Source: Marsupella aquatica
Lineage: Eukaryota; Marchantiophyta
Length of the DNA stretch: 64,000 bases
Assembly: GCA_973895155.1 (NCBI GenBank)
Contig: OZ316893.1
Span: 28,272,001-28,336,000, forward strand
Reading direction: 5' to 3'
In this document: positions 44,201 through 55,392 of the stretch, in pieces
How the letters are laid out: the number at the start of each line of letters is the position of its first letter
How positions within the stretch are numbered: position 1 is the stretch's first letter
Made by a program: the position numbers and the translations under genes
Notes under the pieces: model-generated
Database searches by the model: none
What the model was told of the DNA's origin: nothing
Seen by the model: only the letters and a program-made list of their open reading frames with translations

Positions 44201-46196
44201 TGGAGAAAGTGATCCCCTGCTACAAGTTTGTCTCAATAGGACTGCTGGAGCTTGTCAAGCCTTAAGAAGGCTTGGTCATCAACAGTGGAAATCGTCGGAA
44301 CAAGCAACAGCAGTTGCTCTATCCATAGATAATGTGGTGGACTTTGTTGCCATACTACCCACTGGGTCTGGAAAATCATTGGTGTTCATGGCACCTTCCA
44401 CCATGGGACAGAATAGGACGGTGATTGTGATCATTCCACTCACTATCCTAGTAGAGGGCCACGTAGAGGAATGCAAACAAGCAAATATTAGTTGTGTTGT
44501 GTATAAGGATGGTGCAGTCGAAGTGGCAAGACCTCCTTCGATCATTTTTGTGGCTGTGGAGATTGCTGCAGAATCCAAACTATTCATTATCTTGGCAAAG
44601 CAGTTGAAATGCAGTGGTTCCTTGCATTCCATTGTCTACGACGAGGTGCACCTCCTGTTATCTGACTTTCGACCGTCAATGAAAAAGTTGGTTGGCCTCA
44701 TGGAAATTAATTGCCAAATCATAGGGTTAACTGCATCCCTAGCACCCAAGAATCAAGTTGATATTGAGCGGATGTTAGCTACAGAGATGGTGTGGATTCG
44801 TTGTCCTACTGTGAGACCCAACATCAGGTATGCCGTTGTTGAGGTTGGCCATAACATAATGGATCAAGAAATAGTGAGTCTTCTGCGTGATTGGAGAGCA
44901 TATTCTTTGCCAGAAGAGAGGGCCCTAGTATTTTGTCTAACCCGCGAGGAGGTGGAATCAACTACAAGAATCCTCCAAGGGAAAGAAATGTCATGTGTGT
45001 ATGTGCATGCGCATCTGGACATAGCGGTGAAGAGGGCTTCATTGAGTTCTTGGACGTCAGGTGCTTGTAAGATCATGGTGGCCACCGGAGTGATTAGTAG
45101 TGGATACAATTATAAATGGGTTAAGCTTGTCATTCATCGTGGTAGTTTCAGGTCTCTGGAACACTTCCACCAAGAATCTGGACGAGGTGGACGTGATGGG
45201 CTCCCGGCGATGAGTTATGTGGTGACCAACCTTGCTTATCGCAAGATGGCCGAACGCATTGATTCAACCACAGCAGCTTCACACAAATGGATAGAGAACA
45301 AGACATCATGTCGTCGGTTTGGGCTCCATGACCAGGTCGATGGAAAACCTCAAGTATGTCATCTTATTCCATTCTCTAGTTTGTGTGACTTGTGTTCCCA
45401 AGCATCTGTGATGTGCAGCCCAGGTATGGACATAGTCGACTTTGAGGTGTTCACACAAGACATTCCTTGTAGAACAGCCTCAATTCCACCACATGAGGTA
45501 GCATCATCTTCAATGGGAATTCCAGGAAGAGGGGGTTCGGATGAGTCAACATATGAAACTCCTACGCAACCCCCAGCCACTCCCATGCCAAGACGACAAG
45601 GAAACACCTTGCCGATGACCCCAATTATACAAGGGGTACATGAAGCAGAGCCTGTGGTTGCAAGGCTAAGGGCTATGGCACACAACCGATCTTTTGAGAG
45701 TGACAAAAGGGATCTTCGTATCATCAGAACTTTTGCGGGTGATGGAAGTCAATGCTTAATTTGTCAGTGTCCTGAATCAAGGGAGCAAGAAGTACACAAT
45801 GCTGTCAACTGTCCTATATTGCGGTCATTGTGTTTTAGATGTCTAGGATCTCACCAGGCCCGGACCTGCAAGAACACATTCCCTCAAAATGCATGGACTT
45901 GTTTTAAGTGTCACTTTCAACATACTGTAGTTGTCACTAGAATGTGTATTCATAAAGGACCATATGGTGATCAGTGCAATGATAGAACAGGCGAGCGTCT
46001 TCGACATTTTGTGTGGCAAGGCTGGAGGGTTTCTCGGATACAAACAGAATTGTTCAAGGAATTTCCAGAAATTCGAGAGAAAAGTGATGAAGAACTTGCT
46101 ACTTGGTTCATGCAGATAGGTAAAGGGAAAGTAGTGAATAACTTTGTTTTGTTTGCTGCTGCTATTGTGAAAACAAAATATCCTGAGTACTGGTGA
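41238..46196 (+). CDS. C2H2/OrsD-like, tyrosine-recombinase-like and RecQ-type helicase fusion, 1652 residues
   Basis: Single open frame with no introns. Order: two C2H2 fingers (residues ~7-27 and ~54-77); an OrsD-like zinc region (~119-156, VCLQCHTAL then RHVGSHRR); another C2H2 (~219-240). Then a tyrosine-recombinase-like core: GLPARGEEYSSLL with Arg747, KYRHVAAHW with Arg870/His871, and GHHYARS with Tyr907 (spacing 123 and 37). Then a superfamily-2 helicase with GSGKS at ~1043, DEVH at ~1135, IGLTASL, RALVFC, ATGVISSGYN and QESGRGGRDG at ~1312, which are RecQ-like. A Cys/His-rich tail (CLICQCP, CFRCLGSHQ, CFKCHFQH) ends the protein. I know OrsD-RecQ proteins with such a middle region from fungi. 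Likely a mobile-element enzyme; intact coding suggests recent activity or selection. Confidence 0.85.
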   Translation: MVTVFGCSQCGEEFQSANSRSSHSRSVHRSTYQLQLNNGTTQIIEKEEDGRFHCPVATCSSSYPRSDSLRLHYKRKHNEAVGVDPFMDVDDPIVNQVPTTILDHDLLATPDMLRNAKLCIVHHNNLVLLVCLQCHTALQHTEGSSIIRHVGSHRRNMDRVRVATQNSITNPTPEQLSVLLQGVLFTRTNDASLLPYTINPTAELLSPVSGVLIHWGFSCSRCIFFCRSQRTMANHRCMKHNHLGFKDIATPCQVQALFKGVGRKFYGVDHGNVYLADDAVAQSTRGAVAKVFQAHLQSLKTDLAPPVRELSPWLRVSRWHEIASQFMPEGVPFVEVQSEMEPPRPADPGSSLSYLGTVVRAYMTCTRNILSGNLDYRVQRMVMKPTPNADVTRGLGGLQEKNTVPQYCAGMVSLLLCLVRSCTYDSRPQHCVIYTDRPDLKGALQQLLAQLGQPSEARPAEEGDIDLTNIHRVLLLLWTPKIPELLYARSPADCLLTRFFILHSLKSDGLGSQSTGYAFCKIGKITKILAILHYWARCTILMELSQALWHPNPRGLPGNEVNILEKYVSDVALDTPITQVRQYMRLAKTINRGTHARPNLIHMDDTQTACSIDGDIITLNAFRDMIRAIVEEATTTLNHDVLLGLKSEWILNLVSTKGCIHDAVQTDEVHYSFLIDARNPEFQQHGKDLLNHMFSNTMMMAHFILRVDNVNGVIWNMPALHRWMVACSKLQRLLNLLLHFCSGLPARGEEYSSLLIRNTATGDRAFIWLSDTLMVYQSYHKCANAGKPINLTARFIPDNQSHLFVKLLCLVRPVQSFVANILWGPEVAAMYLDCWFVAMDKRLTGADLSASVLDAFQKHCGIPFGIAKYRHVAAHWSENIRACKAHLQEDLVDVAGGHETATVGHHYARSTKDPRGMDGHILRGCVLVSRLWHKLVGLGGSQRPEVMSTAPFDFLGPVGGVEYEVRQIPKRRRFTVFHSNIHQTLLASGESDPLLQVCLNRTAGACQALRRLGHQQWKSSEQATAVALSIDNVVDFVAILPTGSGKSLVFMAPSTMGQNRTVIVIIPLTILVEGHVEECKQANISCVVYKDGAVEVARPPSIIFVAVEIAAESKLFIILAKQLKCSGSLHSIVYDEVHLLLSDFRPSMKKLVGLMEINCQIIGLTASLAPKNQVDIERMLATEMVWIRCPTVRPNIRYAVVEVGHNIMDQEIVSLLRDWRAYSLPEERALVFCLTREEVESTTRILQGKEMSCVYVHAHLDIAVKRASLSSWTSGACKIMVATGVISSGYNYKWVKLVIHRGSFRSLEHFHQESGRGGRDGLPAMSYVVTNLAYRKMAERIDSTTAASHKWIENKTSCRRFGLHDQVDGKPQVCHLIPFSSLCDLCSQASVMCSPGMDIVDFEVFTQDIPCRTASIPPHEVASSSMGIPGRGGSDESTYETPTQPPATPMPRRQGNTLPMTPIIQGVHEAEPVVARLRAMAHNRSFESDKRDLRIIRTFAGDGSQCLICQCPESREQEVHNAVNCPILRSLCFRCLGSHQARTCKNTFPQNAWTCFKCHFQHTVVVTRMCIHKGPYGDQCNDRTGERLRHFVWQGWRVSRIQTELFKEFPEIREKSDEELATWFMQIGKGKVVNNFVLFAAAIVKTKYPEYW

Positions 46197-46375
46197 GGAA
46201 GTAGTAAGGAAGCACTGTAAGTAATTAATATCAAGTGTAATGAAATTGTTAATTATTTCATCAATTGCTTCAATTTTTGTCTACATACTATATGGAGGAA
46301 TTGGAGCTTACCATATATACTGATGATTAGTGAATATTGTACTATAGTTAAATGAAGATTGTATCAAATCATAAG

Positions 46376-47525
46376 TCTTCTCTCCCACTTTCACATTATG
46401 TAGGTTTACATCATGTGTGAAAAAAACTAGGATACAATGTATGGATTTGATAAAAAAAATCACCCCTGGTTTAGGGAACTAATACAGAGCAGGTAAATTT
46501 AGGCATGTACTTTGGCCAGTATTTGTCCATGCAATACCCAAAATGTTGGTCTAGTGAGGTTTAGGGTCTTTTCAGTATGTTCGGAGTCCTTCTGCCGGTG
46601 CGGGGCGCCTTCATGGGGTTCCCTGCCTGCTTTGTTGCTTGCTATGACTAATAAAATTACCCTCATTAATAAGAGTACCCTCATGCACAAGGCCCAACAC
46701 AAGGGTACCCTTAGGAGATAAGAATACCCTCACTGATAAGGGTACCCTCATTATCAAAGTACCATTGTTGATAAGTGTACCCATTAATTGATAAGAGTAC
46801 TCTTGCTGATATAAGAGTATCCTCATTGATAAGAGTACTCTTGCTGATATAAGAGTATCCTCATTGATAAGAGTACCCTCATACGCAAGGGTACCCTCAG
46901 CAGATAAGAGTATCCTCATTGATAAGGGTACCCTTATTGATCAAAGTACCATTATTGATAAGCGTACCCATTGATAAGAGTACCCTCACTGATAAGAGTA
47001 CCCTCAAGCACAAGGGTACCCTCAAGAGATAAGAGTACCCTCATTCACACGGGGAGCAATGAAAATAGGGATAATTGTAACCACATCCAAATGGTGACAT
47101 CTTTGATAGCCATTCAAAAACATTGTCCTTCAAAACCTTGAGGACTTTAGTTTAAGAACTTTTCTAACAAAAAGTTCAAGAATATTTCATAATAAAGAAT
47201 CCAATAAAGTGTAAACTTCAATTTTATGGTGTCAATTTTTTTAGATCTTCCCACACTGTAGCAAACAATTTTCTCAAGATTTTAATTCTAATTCAGTAAA
47301 AATTATAATTCTGGTCAAATAGTACACGAACCATTTCAGATCTGAGTACCAAAATGCAGTTGTAAGTTGTAATTTTTATCATTAGATTTATGAATATTTT
47401 AACATGTACTAGGTGGGAAGAAAGGGGGAATTTTGATGTTAAGGTACTCACCTTCATAAATCTACTATTGATTTGTCCCAAGGAGTGTACAGTTCTTTCC
47501 TTGGTCTCGCCTCAATATTTGTACA
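46376..47525 (+). repeat. Long direct repeat, right copy
   Basis: 1150 bp with the same ends and orientation as 37887-39309. Starts 180 bases after the helicase stop. Shorter mainly because it holds fewer 145-bp units. Single-base differences are scattered throughout. Confidence 0.9.
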
Positions 47526-48620
47526 TGGTGAATTAGGATGATCCTGTCTGCTGGAATTTTATTTGTTTGCCTTATACTAAAGGTACATACCATGAAGTTA
47601 GCCCACCTAAGTTCAAGCACCTCATTCCAAGATTCCATAAAGGAGTGTTAAAGCTGCATAGATGTAACTCAATTATTGCTCAGGTCATAAAACACTATTA
47701 CAGTCAAGACAAAATCACTATGGGCTACCAAAATACGAATCCCATAACACTTTGATTTATTTATTTGGACTGTAACACTTTGACACGCCCTATTCATCCT
47801 TTTGGATTGCTCTACGCTAAAGGTGCACTAAAAGAACTGAAAGATTGGGAAAGGCAAAAAATTCATTTTCCTTTGGGCCTTTGTATGCCCATTTGTATGT
47901 CATTCCGGAAGTACTAGGGTTAGGGAGGGGTTTTCTAACTAAGGAATCTTAATTACCTGCATCTTGTGGGCTGAGATTTTAGCTTTTTGTCATATCCCAA
48001 TCCGACACACTATGAAATTAGCCTGCCTGAGTTCAAGCTTAGAGGTGTGCAGGATTACACAATTCCAATATTTGGCTCCTGCTCTACACCAAAGGCACAC
48101 TGAAAGAATGGGAAAGGGTGGAGCCGTGGCTCCTTGTGTGGCTCCCACTCTATGCTAGAAAGGAAAATGTCGCAATGGGAATTTATGTCATACAGAGGTG
48201 TACTGAAAGAAAGGGAATGGGCAAAAAATTCCTTCTCCCTGGGCTTGTGTATAACATTCTAGACACACTGGATGGGTCTCCTCAAGAATGTAAGTACCTA
48301 GGCTGGTGCAAGGGGAGAGAGCATTGGTGGTAGATTAAGAGCTTCGAATATATGTATTCATGAGGACACAAAAAGTATTGTTAATTTGGTCTTGCTTCCT
48401 ATTGGCTAAGACCAATTCAAGCATGGAAGCCTTAATTAGGGACACTTGTACTTAGTTAGTGCCCGCTTCTTGTTAGGTGATTCATAGGAATCCACATTAT
48501 TATCCCTCTAGAGCAAATCTTTGGTGACGGCTTGGATCATAGAATAAGCGTGAATATTATACTGTAGTTAAACATAATTGTACAGATTGAATAGTTAAAC
48601 ATAATTGTACGGATTGAATC
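47526..48620. other. Spacer
   Basis: No convincing gene. Short frames only. Degenerate repeats around ACTGAAAGAATGGGAAAGG and CATACCATGAAGTTAGCC-type blocks recur at 47575-47620, 47830-47860 and 48005-48240. Confidence 0.35.
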
Positions 48621-49112
48621 ACACTAGATTTATTGCAAAACATAGCTACGTGTCTCTAGATCTAGTTCCCCTACAATTGTTTTTAGTTGAACCAAGGTTG
48701 ATGGGTAGGGACAGTACATGGGTTCCTGCGTGCATAGACTTTGTGGATCTTCCTCCAAGTGGTGGATTTCATTTGTGCCTATCACCATAGTAACCGGATA
48801 TCTGGACTCAAATGCATTTTAGCATTTTGAGCAATGGATGTTAATTACTTGGTGTTATTGACATTGTACACCAGATTTATTACTGTACATGTCTATGTGC
48901 CTCTGGATCTAGTTCCCTACAATTCTTTCTAGTTGAACCCAAGGTTGACAAGTAGGGACAGTGGGTTCATGTGTGCATAGACATTGTGAATTTTCCCGGG
49001 GAAGTGGCGGATTTCATTCGCGCCAATCACCATAGCACCCGAATATCCGGACTCAAATGCATTTTAGCATTCTTGGTGATGAATGTTAATTACTTGGTGT
49101 TATTGACACTAT
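48621..49112 (+). repeat. Tandem duplication, ~247-bp unit
   Basis: Two units starting near AGATTTATT, with CTGGATCTAGTTCCC, TAGTTGAACC, CTCAAATGCATTTTAGCATT and TTAATTACTTGGTGTTATTG. Lies just upstream of the MYB gene and may include its promoter. Confidence 0.8.
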
Positions 49113-49278
49113 TGTAATGGGCTCGTAGACTATTGTAAGAACCTGGGGAGCACGACCATTCTCATTGTCACCACAGTCTAGCATGACATTTGTCTACATA
49201 TCAAACTGATATCAAACCAAGATAGTGTGCCACCAGAGGTTTGGTGTACATGCCTACTAGTGGGAAGAAGGGACAACG

Positions 49279-52200
49279 ATGTCTTCCAAGCCTATGGCGA
49301 TGCCAACATTCTATTTTATCCCACCACTTGTGGTGACGACATTGTGTCAAGCGCGACATTCAGAATATCTTCAGCACAATGGGCTTGCAGATTTTGTTTT
49401 GGGAGTTCGTTGGGACACTAAGAGTCATTCTAAGTCTGACATGATAGATTTCATCCGGAACTTTGACAGTGAACAATCTGAAACATGGGTTTGTGGGGGA
49501 AGAATAGACTTGAGTTTGGATTCTATCAAGAAGACATTCAAGTTGCAAGGGTCAGGGGAGCCATTTGAGCAAAAAGCAGTTCGATATAATCCAAGGTCAT
49601 TCGCAGGGATTAAAAGGAACAGCAATGGTTCTTACTCATTGCAATATTGCAAAGATTCCCTAATCAGAGAGAGGCTAGAGTTTCAATTGGGGGCTCTTCA
49701 CTTTAAGGGGAGCAGGGCCGATGTGTCTTTGTGCCAGATAAAGCAAGTTGAAGAAACAAGTAGTAGGAAGAATTGGGGAGAATATCTTGGCGGGAGACTG
49801 ATCGACCTCCTCTGCAGAGCCCGGAAACAAATCTCCGAAGGTAACATGACTTGCACTTACAATTTTGGATCCCATCTGCAAATTCTGTTGAGTGAGAAGT
49901 CCCCTTCAATTGTGTCTTTGCCAAGGCCACAAGTATTCCATTGGAAAACATCTACTCAAGTGGGTGTGGAGCATCATGGAGTGGAAAACCACGGGATGGA
50001 GGAGAACTGCACAGGACAAAAACATCTCACAATGCATCTGCAAATTGTGAACGACGATGATGCAATGTCAGGACATGCGAAAGGAACTGTTGTTTCTAGT
50101 GTGCATGAGGGTGATCCATGTAGCAGTGGAGGACTTCTCGGGCTATTCTCAACTAGTGGAGCAGAGCCGCAAGGTCAGCAAGATGGTTCTTTTGTGAACG
50201 GACACCAAGATGGTTCTTTGTTCAATCGAGCTTGTGACAATGAGATGGTGACAAAGGTTGGGATAATCCACGAAGATCATGCAACGTCCATGAAGACATT
50301 GAGTCTTCAAGAGACAGAACCTCTGTCGGGGGGTAAAGAACATGAAATATCAGGGAAGACATTGGGCGAAGCGGAAGCAACACCTGGAACAGAGGATAGA
50401 GAACAGGAAAAATTGAAGACAAAATTTGGTATCGAGTTGACAACAACTGGTACGGAGTTGCTGGAGCACTCTGACATATTCACACTAAAGAATGTATTCC
50501 CCTTGAGCATTTCAGAAGCTTCAAAAACAGTCAGATCTTGTTGTACATCATGCCTGTGCTTGATGGAGGTTGTAGGTGAGTTGAAAATAGAGAAAGAGCG
50601 CCAGAAAGACTGGAATGAGAAGATGACAACCACCTTGGAGTTACAGACAGAGAGGAACGAAACAATACTGACCAACTTGAGGATGCAAGTAGAGGCAAAC
50701 AACACAATAGGTGTCAAGTTGGAGCTACTCCTACAGAGGAATGAAATGATGGTGACCACCTTGGCCGCAGTTCGTAGGGATGTGGATACTTTGAAAGACA
50801 AGTATGAAAGTGTTGCCGAGGAAGTCCGAGTTGAGCTTCAGGTATTTATTTGGATCAACCTTGGGTAACTTAGCTCATGATTCTCTCCCTTCCCCTCCTC
50901 CTCCAAAGGATTGTTTTCTTAAATGTCTTATTAAATAGTTGGTTTAATTTGCACCGCTCGATGGAGTGGTGCACAAAAAGTTTGGGATTTTTCCATTGGT
51001 TTTGTCCCGCACTCACAGGCTAGGAGACAGATGCATTGTTTTAACAATGTTTGGGCCTTGTCTTCTCTCACTAGCTATCAGATTTGGTAAAAAGTTGGGA
51101 CTGATTTGTTGTTTGCTGCAAGTCATTGTGAATATACATATTGTGGTGGAGAAATATAATTTCCGTTAATTGGATGGTTGTATTTGCAGTCTAAATTGGA
51201 TCACTATAGAAAAAGGCGGGTGGAGATTGGAACAGGTAAAGAGAATTTGATAGATGAGAATGAAGGAGCTCCTTTGGAGGTGGCCAACCAGCAGATCATG
51301 GCGCCTGTATTGTTGCCAAAGCAGGCATCCTCCCAACCAGTGTATGGTATGTAGTGCTCACCAATGTCATAGTTCAACTCATATGTAGTCTTACAGTTTG
51401 ACCAAAATTGCACTAGAACTAGCATTGATTAGTTCAGATTGATAGTGTATAGAGTAGTTTCAGACTCCTAGGTCTTTGTATGTGCTGTTGATGGAGAATT
51501 GAAGTCTCTAATGTGGTGTTTTTTTTGTGACAGAGGTGAGCACAGAGGTTAATATGCTCAACAGAGGAATTACTACTAGCAAAATGCAACAATCATCAAA
51601 TGAAGTCCAACACCTAATTCATCCGGAAGCACAGAGATTAGTTGAGCTTCCAGCCCCACAGAGTGAGAATTACAAAGGCATTTGTGATATGGGGAAGAAC
51701 TTAGGGAGAAAACGAATTACAGATTTGCTAAATCCTCCTTCTCGATCCCTAATCACCCCGTTCCAATCCAAAGACAAAGCAGAGGAGGGCAATCTAGCAA
51801 CTTCGAGTGCCAAGGTGAGGTGGTCCGCAGGAAACTTCTTGTTTTTAATCATTGGTGACAACAACATCTATCTTGTACAGTATGGAAGATGTACTGTATT
51901 TTGTAATGTTTGCAATCCTTGCTGGAGTATTACAAATTGGATGTCTTTGCAGGGCCCAGGGAAGGAGGATACGTCCAGCCCGTCATCTAAGAGGTTGAGG
52001 CTGCATCAAGATTGTATTGGAATACAAAATTCCAAATTGATCACCCGGGCAGTCATGAAAGAAGGCCCCAATGGTCTAATACGTGTTCGTAGGGCAACTA
52101 AAAGGTGGTCTAAAGAGGAAACAAATTGTCTCAAACAGGCAGTCCGCAGGCAAGTAGAGAACCTATGACTTATCAATCAAAATGCATTGACGTAATATCT

Positions 52201-52495
52201 TACCTAGCTGGTATTAATTGGTGTTTTTCTCTAAGAACAAGAGGTTTTCTAAGCCAAGGTTAATTTCAGGTTTGGACCAGGCAAGTGGAGTCGAATTCTT
52301 GCTGCCGAGGGTGCACACTTCATTGACCGGTCTGAAGTAAGTCTTCTACGGTTATATCCTGCTTTTTGTATTACTGTATTTACCCTTGCACACAAAACAA
52401 ATTGCATGCTCATCTATCATGTTTTATTGACTTTGACACAGATTGATCTGAAAGACAAGTGGCGAAACCTTCAAACAAAAGATTTAAAGGATTAA
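49279..52495 (+). CDS. E1-type domain fused to telobox MYB-like domain, six exons
   Basis: Exons 49279-50841, 51190-51346, 51534-51814, 51953-52149, 52270-52336 and 52442-52495 join in phase to 772 residues. Residues ~25-205 carry the E1 domain: DMIDFIRNFD, CGGRIDLSL, KTFKLQGSG, RERLEFQLGAL, DVSLCQIKQVE, SHLQILL. Both halves align with E1 without large gaps. A long acidic linker and a coiled coil (~420-520) follow. The C-terminus is a single MYB/SANT repeat: KRWSKEE, FGPGKWSRIL, then IDLKDKWRNLQ. DLKDKWRN is the telobox signature of plant telomere-repeat-binding MYBs, so DNA binding at TTTAGGG-type sites is inferred. Intron 4 uses a GC donor (CGCAG|GCAAGT). No stops or frameshifts. Confidence 0.85.
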
Positions 52496-52795
52496 AGGAC
52501 CATAGGGCGGGACCATACCCTGTGTCAAGCCTCGAATGAGTGAATGCCACCAAGGAGTGAAATTTCTCATGGTCGTGCAAGTACGGATGGATGAGGGAGA
52601 TGAAAGCAAAGTTTGTGGAAGAGGAGGAAGGGAGCATGCATTTAGGGTCAAAGGAAGGTTGAGACCCCCTCATTCATTCATTGAGCAATCAGAAAATCCC
52701 TACCTTCATCGTTAGTGATGAAGAGATTGGCTTGCAAATGACTGATAAGTGGACAAAAATCTCTTCCTTCTAGTTAAGTTGTCGACAATGGCTTC

Positions 52796-52846
<51 letters not shown>

Positions 52847-55377
52847 AGAGAGAGAGGTCCAACTGGCCAAGATTAAGAAAGGGCCTGTTAGTCTAGAGGA
52901 CAGCTATTGAACTACATTTTGGAGATTAATTACATTCATTTGAAGATTTTTGGCTGATCTTTGAGAGAACTTAGTGTTATAAGTTGGTCTGGACACACAT
53001 TCTTGGTTGTGTGCTTGTGCAACATTATTGTAAATAATGTGTTCCATGTCCTGATGTTCATTTAAGTTGAATACACAGTTTAAATTGAATGATGCAAGTC
53101 AGAGCAATGAACAAATTTGATCGGGAAGTGACATAGAAAGCCATAAACTTTTGTACTAGATCTCTTCGGATGAGAGTACCAAACAAGAGTGCCAATAGGG
53201 CGTGTCAAAACACAGCCATAAGCCCTGTCCACTGTCAGTCCCTCTTTCAAATAGCCGTAAAACAAAGTTACGGGAATTTTAAGGGCAGAAGTTGATCAGG
53301 TACTTTGACACGTCCTGTAAGAACTAGTTATGGGGTAGAAAAGAATCTTAAGGATGGTGACAAAGTTGCAGGTGTCATCACCATCGCAGGCTGTCAATGA
53401 GTCTTCAAGAGAGATTTTTGGTCTTAGCAACAAAGTAAATGTAGTGGCAATCAAATCCAGAATAGAAAGCGTTGGCCAGAATCAGAACAGCAGAAATTTG
53501 GACGGCGCATCGTCGTAACTTTTGCCACTGTGTTGAACCTAGGAATTTAATAACTTCTGAGACAATTGAGCGCCTCGAAACTATTTCGACAGGGGCGTAG
53601 TCACAATTCTGCACTCAAAGCTAAGAGAGACTCTGAAATTAAGCACTCAAAGCTAATAGAGACACCAACATTGAAGTACAGATGAGTAAAAAACAGTAGT
53701 TGTTCAATTGCGCTTGCACAGAGATTAGCATTTTAGTTTCATGTGATGTGCAATAGATTGTTACATGTGGGGATTTGTCACCAACATACTTCTAAAATCA
53801 AATCCATTGTTTGAAAGTCTGTTAAAATGAGCAAAGGACATCCAAGAGCAAGCAATTTCTATTCCCCGTAGAATCTCGGTTTCAGAACTGTTTGTTCTTT
53901 GTCAAAACTAAATTCATGTAATATGGAAGAACAAGTAGCAAACAATTAGAAGAATTCCTTGCTCGAGAGTGCCTGTAGAACAATTTTGGGAGACAACCAT
54001 CCATCACCACAATTCACAGCTCGATGTAGCAGCCATGTCGGTGAGCTTGCTCGCCGTCACCTATGCGGCTCTCATCATTAAATAAGATTGGAGGGAATCT
54101 CTTCCTCACCCCAATAGTGCATTGACTACGAATTCAGGACAAACAGCAACGATATTGATGAATGTGGACCTAAGTGTGATGCCCAGATGGATTTCATCAA
54201 GAATTTCAGAGGAGCTGCCCAAATTCGTGAGTGGGGAAAATACACTCAGTTCACCCCTCATTCCATCATTGGGATCATCGTAGGGGCCACTTATGCCGGG
54301 TAGGCTTTGCACTAGTGACTAGTGCCGGGGCGACTTCTCTTAAAACAGATGGTCTTCACCCTACGGACATAAAACTTTATGATGTATGAGACTTGCGGGG
54401 CACCTTTGTAGGTACCCCATAAGAAGTTACTTCCAAGCCATAAAAGTGATTTATGTCCTAAGCTATAACTGAGTTACGGCTGGGCTTTGATGCCCTAATA
54501 GAGTCTAAACAAGAGATTTCAGTATATGCATTAGAGTCTTACAGCTTGTTGTTTTGAGGAGATACCATAATATTTCAAATTTTAAAGATAGTGCATTGGA
54601 GCTAAAAGAGTATTTGGAATTAGTTCGTGGGCCCCCTAGTTACATTTTTTAGGCCTTGTTTGAGTATAATTAATGTATGTAATATTTACTCTAACTCAAG
54701 TTGTCAAAGGCTATTATTTATGGTCAAAATTTTTATGGTATCGTAGATTGTTATGATAAGATAATTTTACAAATTTTAGTGAAAATATAGGAGAAATTAA
54801 TTACCTCATCCAAAGTGATGTGATTTTTGCAATCTTCTGCATAATATATGACCAGGAAAATAAGGGCTTTTAGCTTGAGTTTTGAGAGTCTAATATGGTC
54901 CATAATGTTATGCTAGCATACATTAAACTACTAATTGAGTAGAAATTAAGCTTTCTAGTACATATATTAAAATAAACAACTAATTGAGAGGAGTGGAATT
55001 ATAACACACTTCTTCATGAAACATATATTTGAGATATAATATAGTTATGAATAATATATAGTAGTGCAAACTATCTAAGTAATGAAAACTATTCTAGATT
55101 AGGTGGCTTGCGGAAAGATCCCCTAGATTGAGAGTCTATCCTTTGGTCATATAGTTTGTTCTTTTTTAGTTCAATCTCCTTTTTTATAAGTTGTGTGTAA
55201 TGTGTGACCCCCTAATAGTGTTGCAAAGAGAGATAATAAAGCATAATTAATGATTAACAAGTCATGATTTATATATTAAAGTATTGTCTAAGTACAACTA
55301 GGTTAACTGTCAGAAACTTTTAACGGTTTGTACGTTGTGTGGGGTGTACCCAACTTCATGAGATATAGGACAAAAGG
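52496..55377. other. AT-rich intergenic region
   Basis: No gene recognised. Holds the GA microsatellite at 52799-52855. An open stretch on the minus strand at 54106-54312 has no known family. Strongly AT-rich sequence follows from 54560 to 55320. Confidence 0.4.
52799..52855 (+). repeat. (GA)n microsatellite
   Basis: About 23 AG units, then CTGAGAGAGAGAGG. Simple sequence. Confidence 0.95.
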
Positions 55378-55392
55378 GTGGCCGACAAGAAA

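Noticed and set aside
42521-45724. Several minus-strand ORFs of 74-121 codons
   Set aside because: Shadows inside the 1652-codon recombinase-helicase gene.
37887-47525. Direct repeats as LTRs of an LTR retrotransposon
   Set aside because: Repeat ends are TCTTCT...TGTACA, no 5-bp duplication is seen, no primer-binding site or polypurine tract was found, and the interior encodes no gag, RT or integrase.
54106-54312. 68-codon minus ORF as a gene
   Set aside because: No recognised motif, no splice context, surrounded by AT-rich non-coding sequence.
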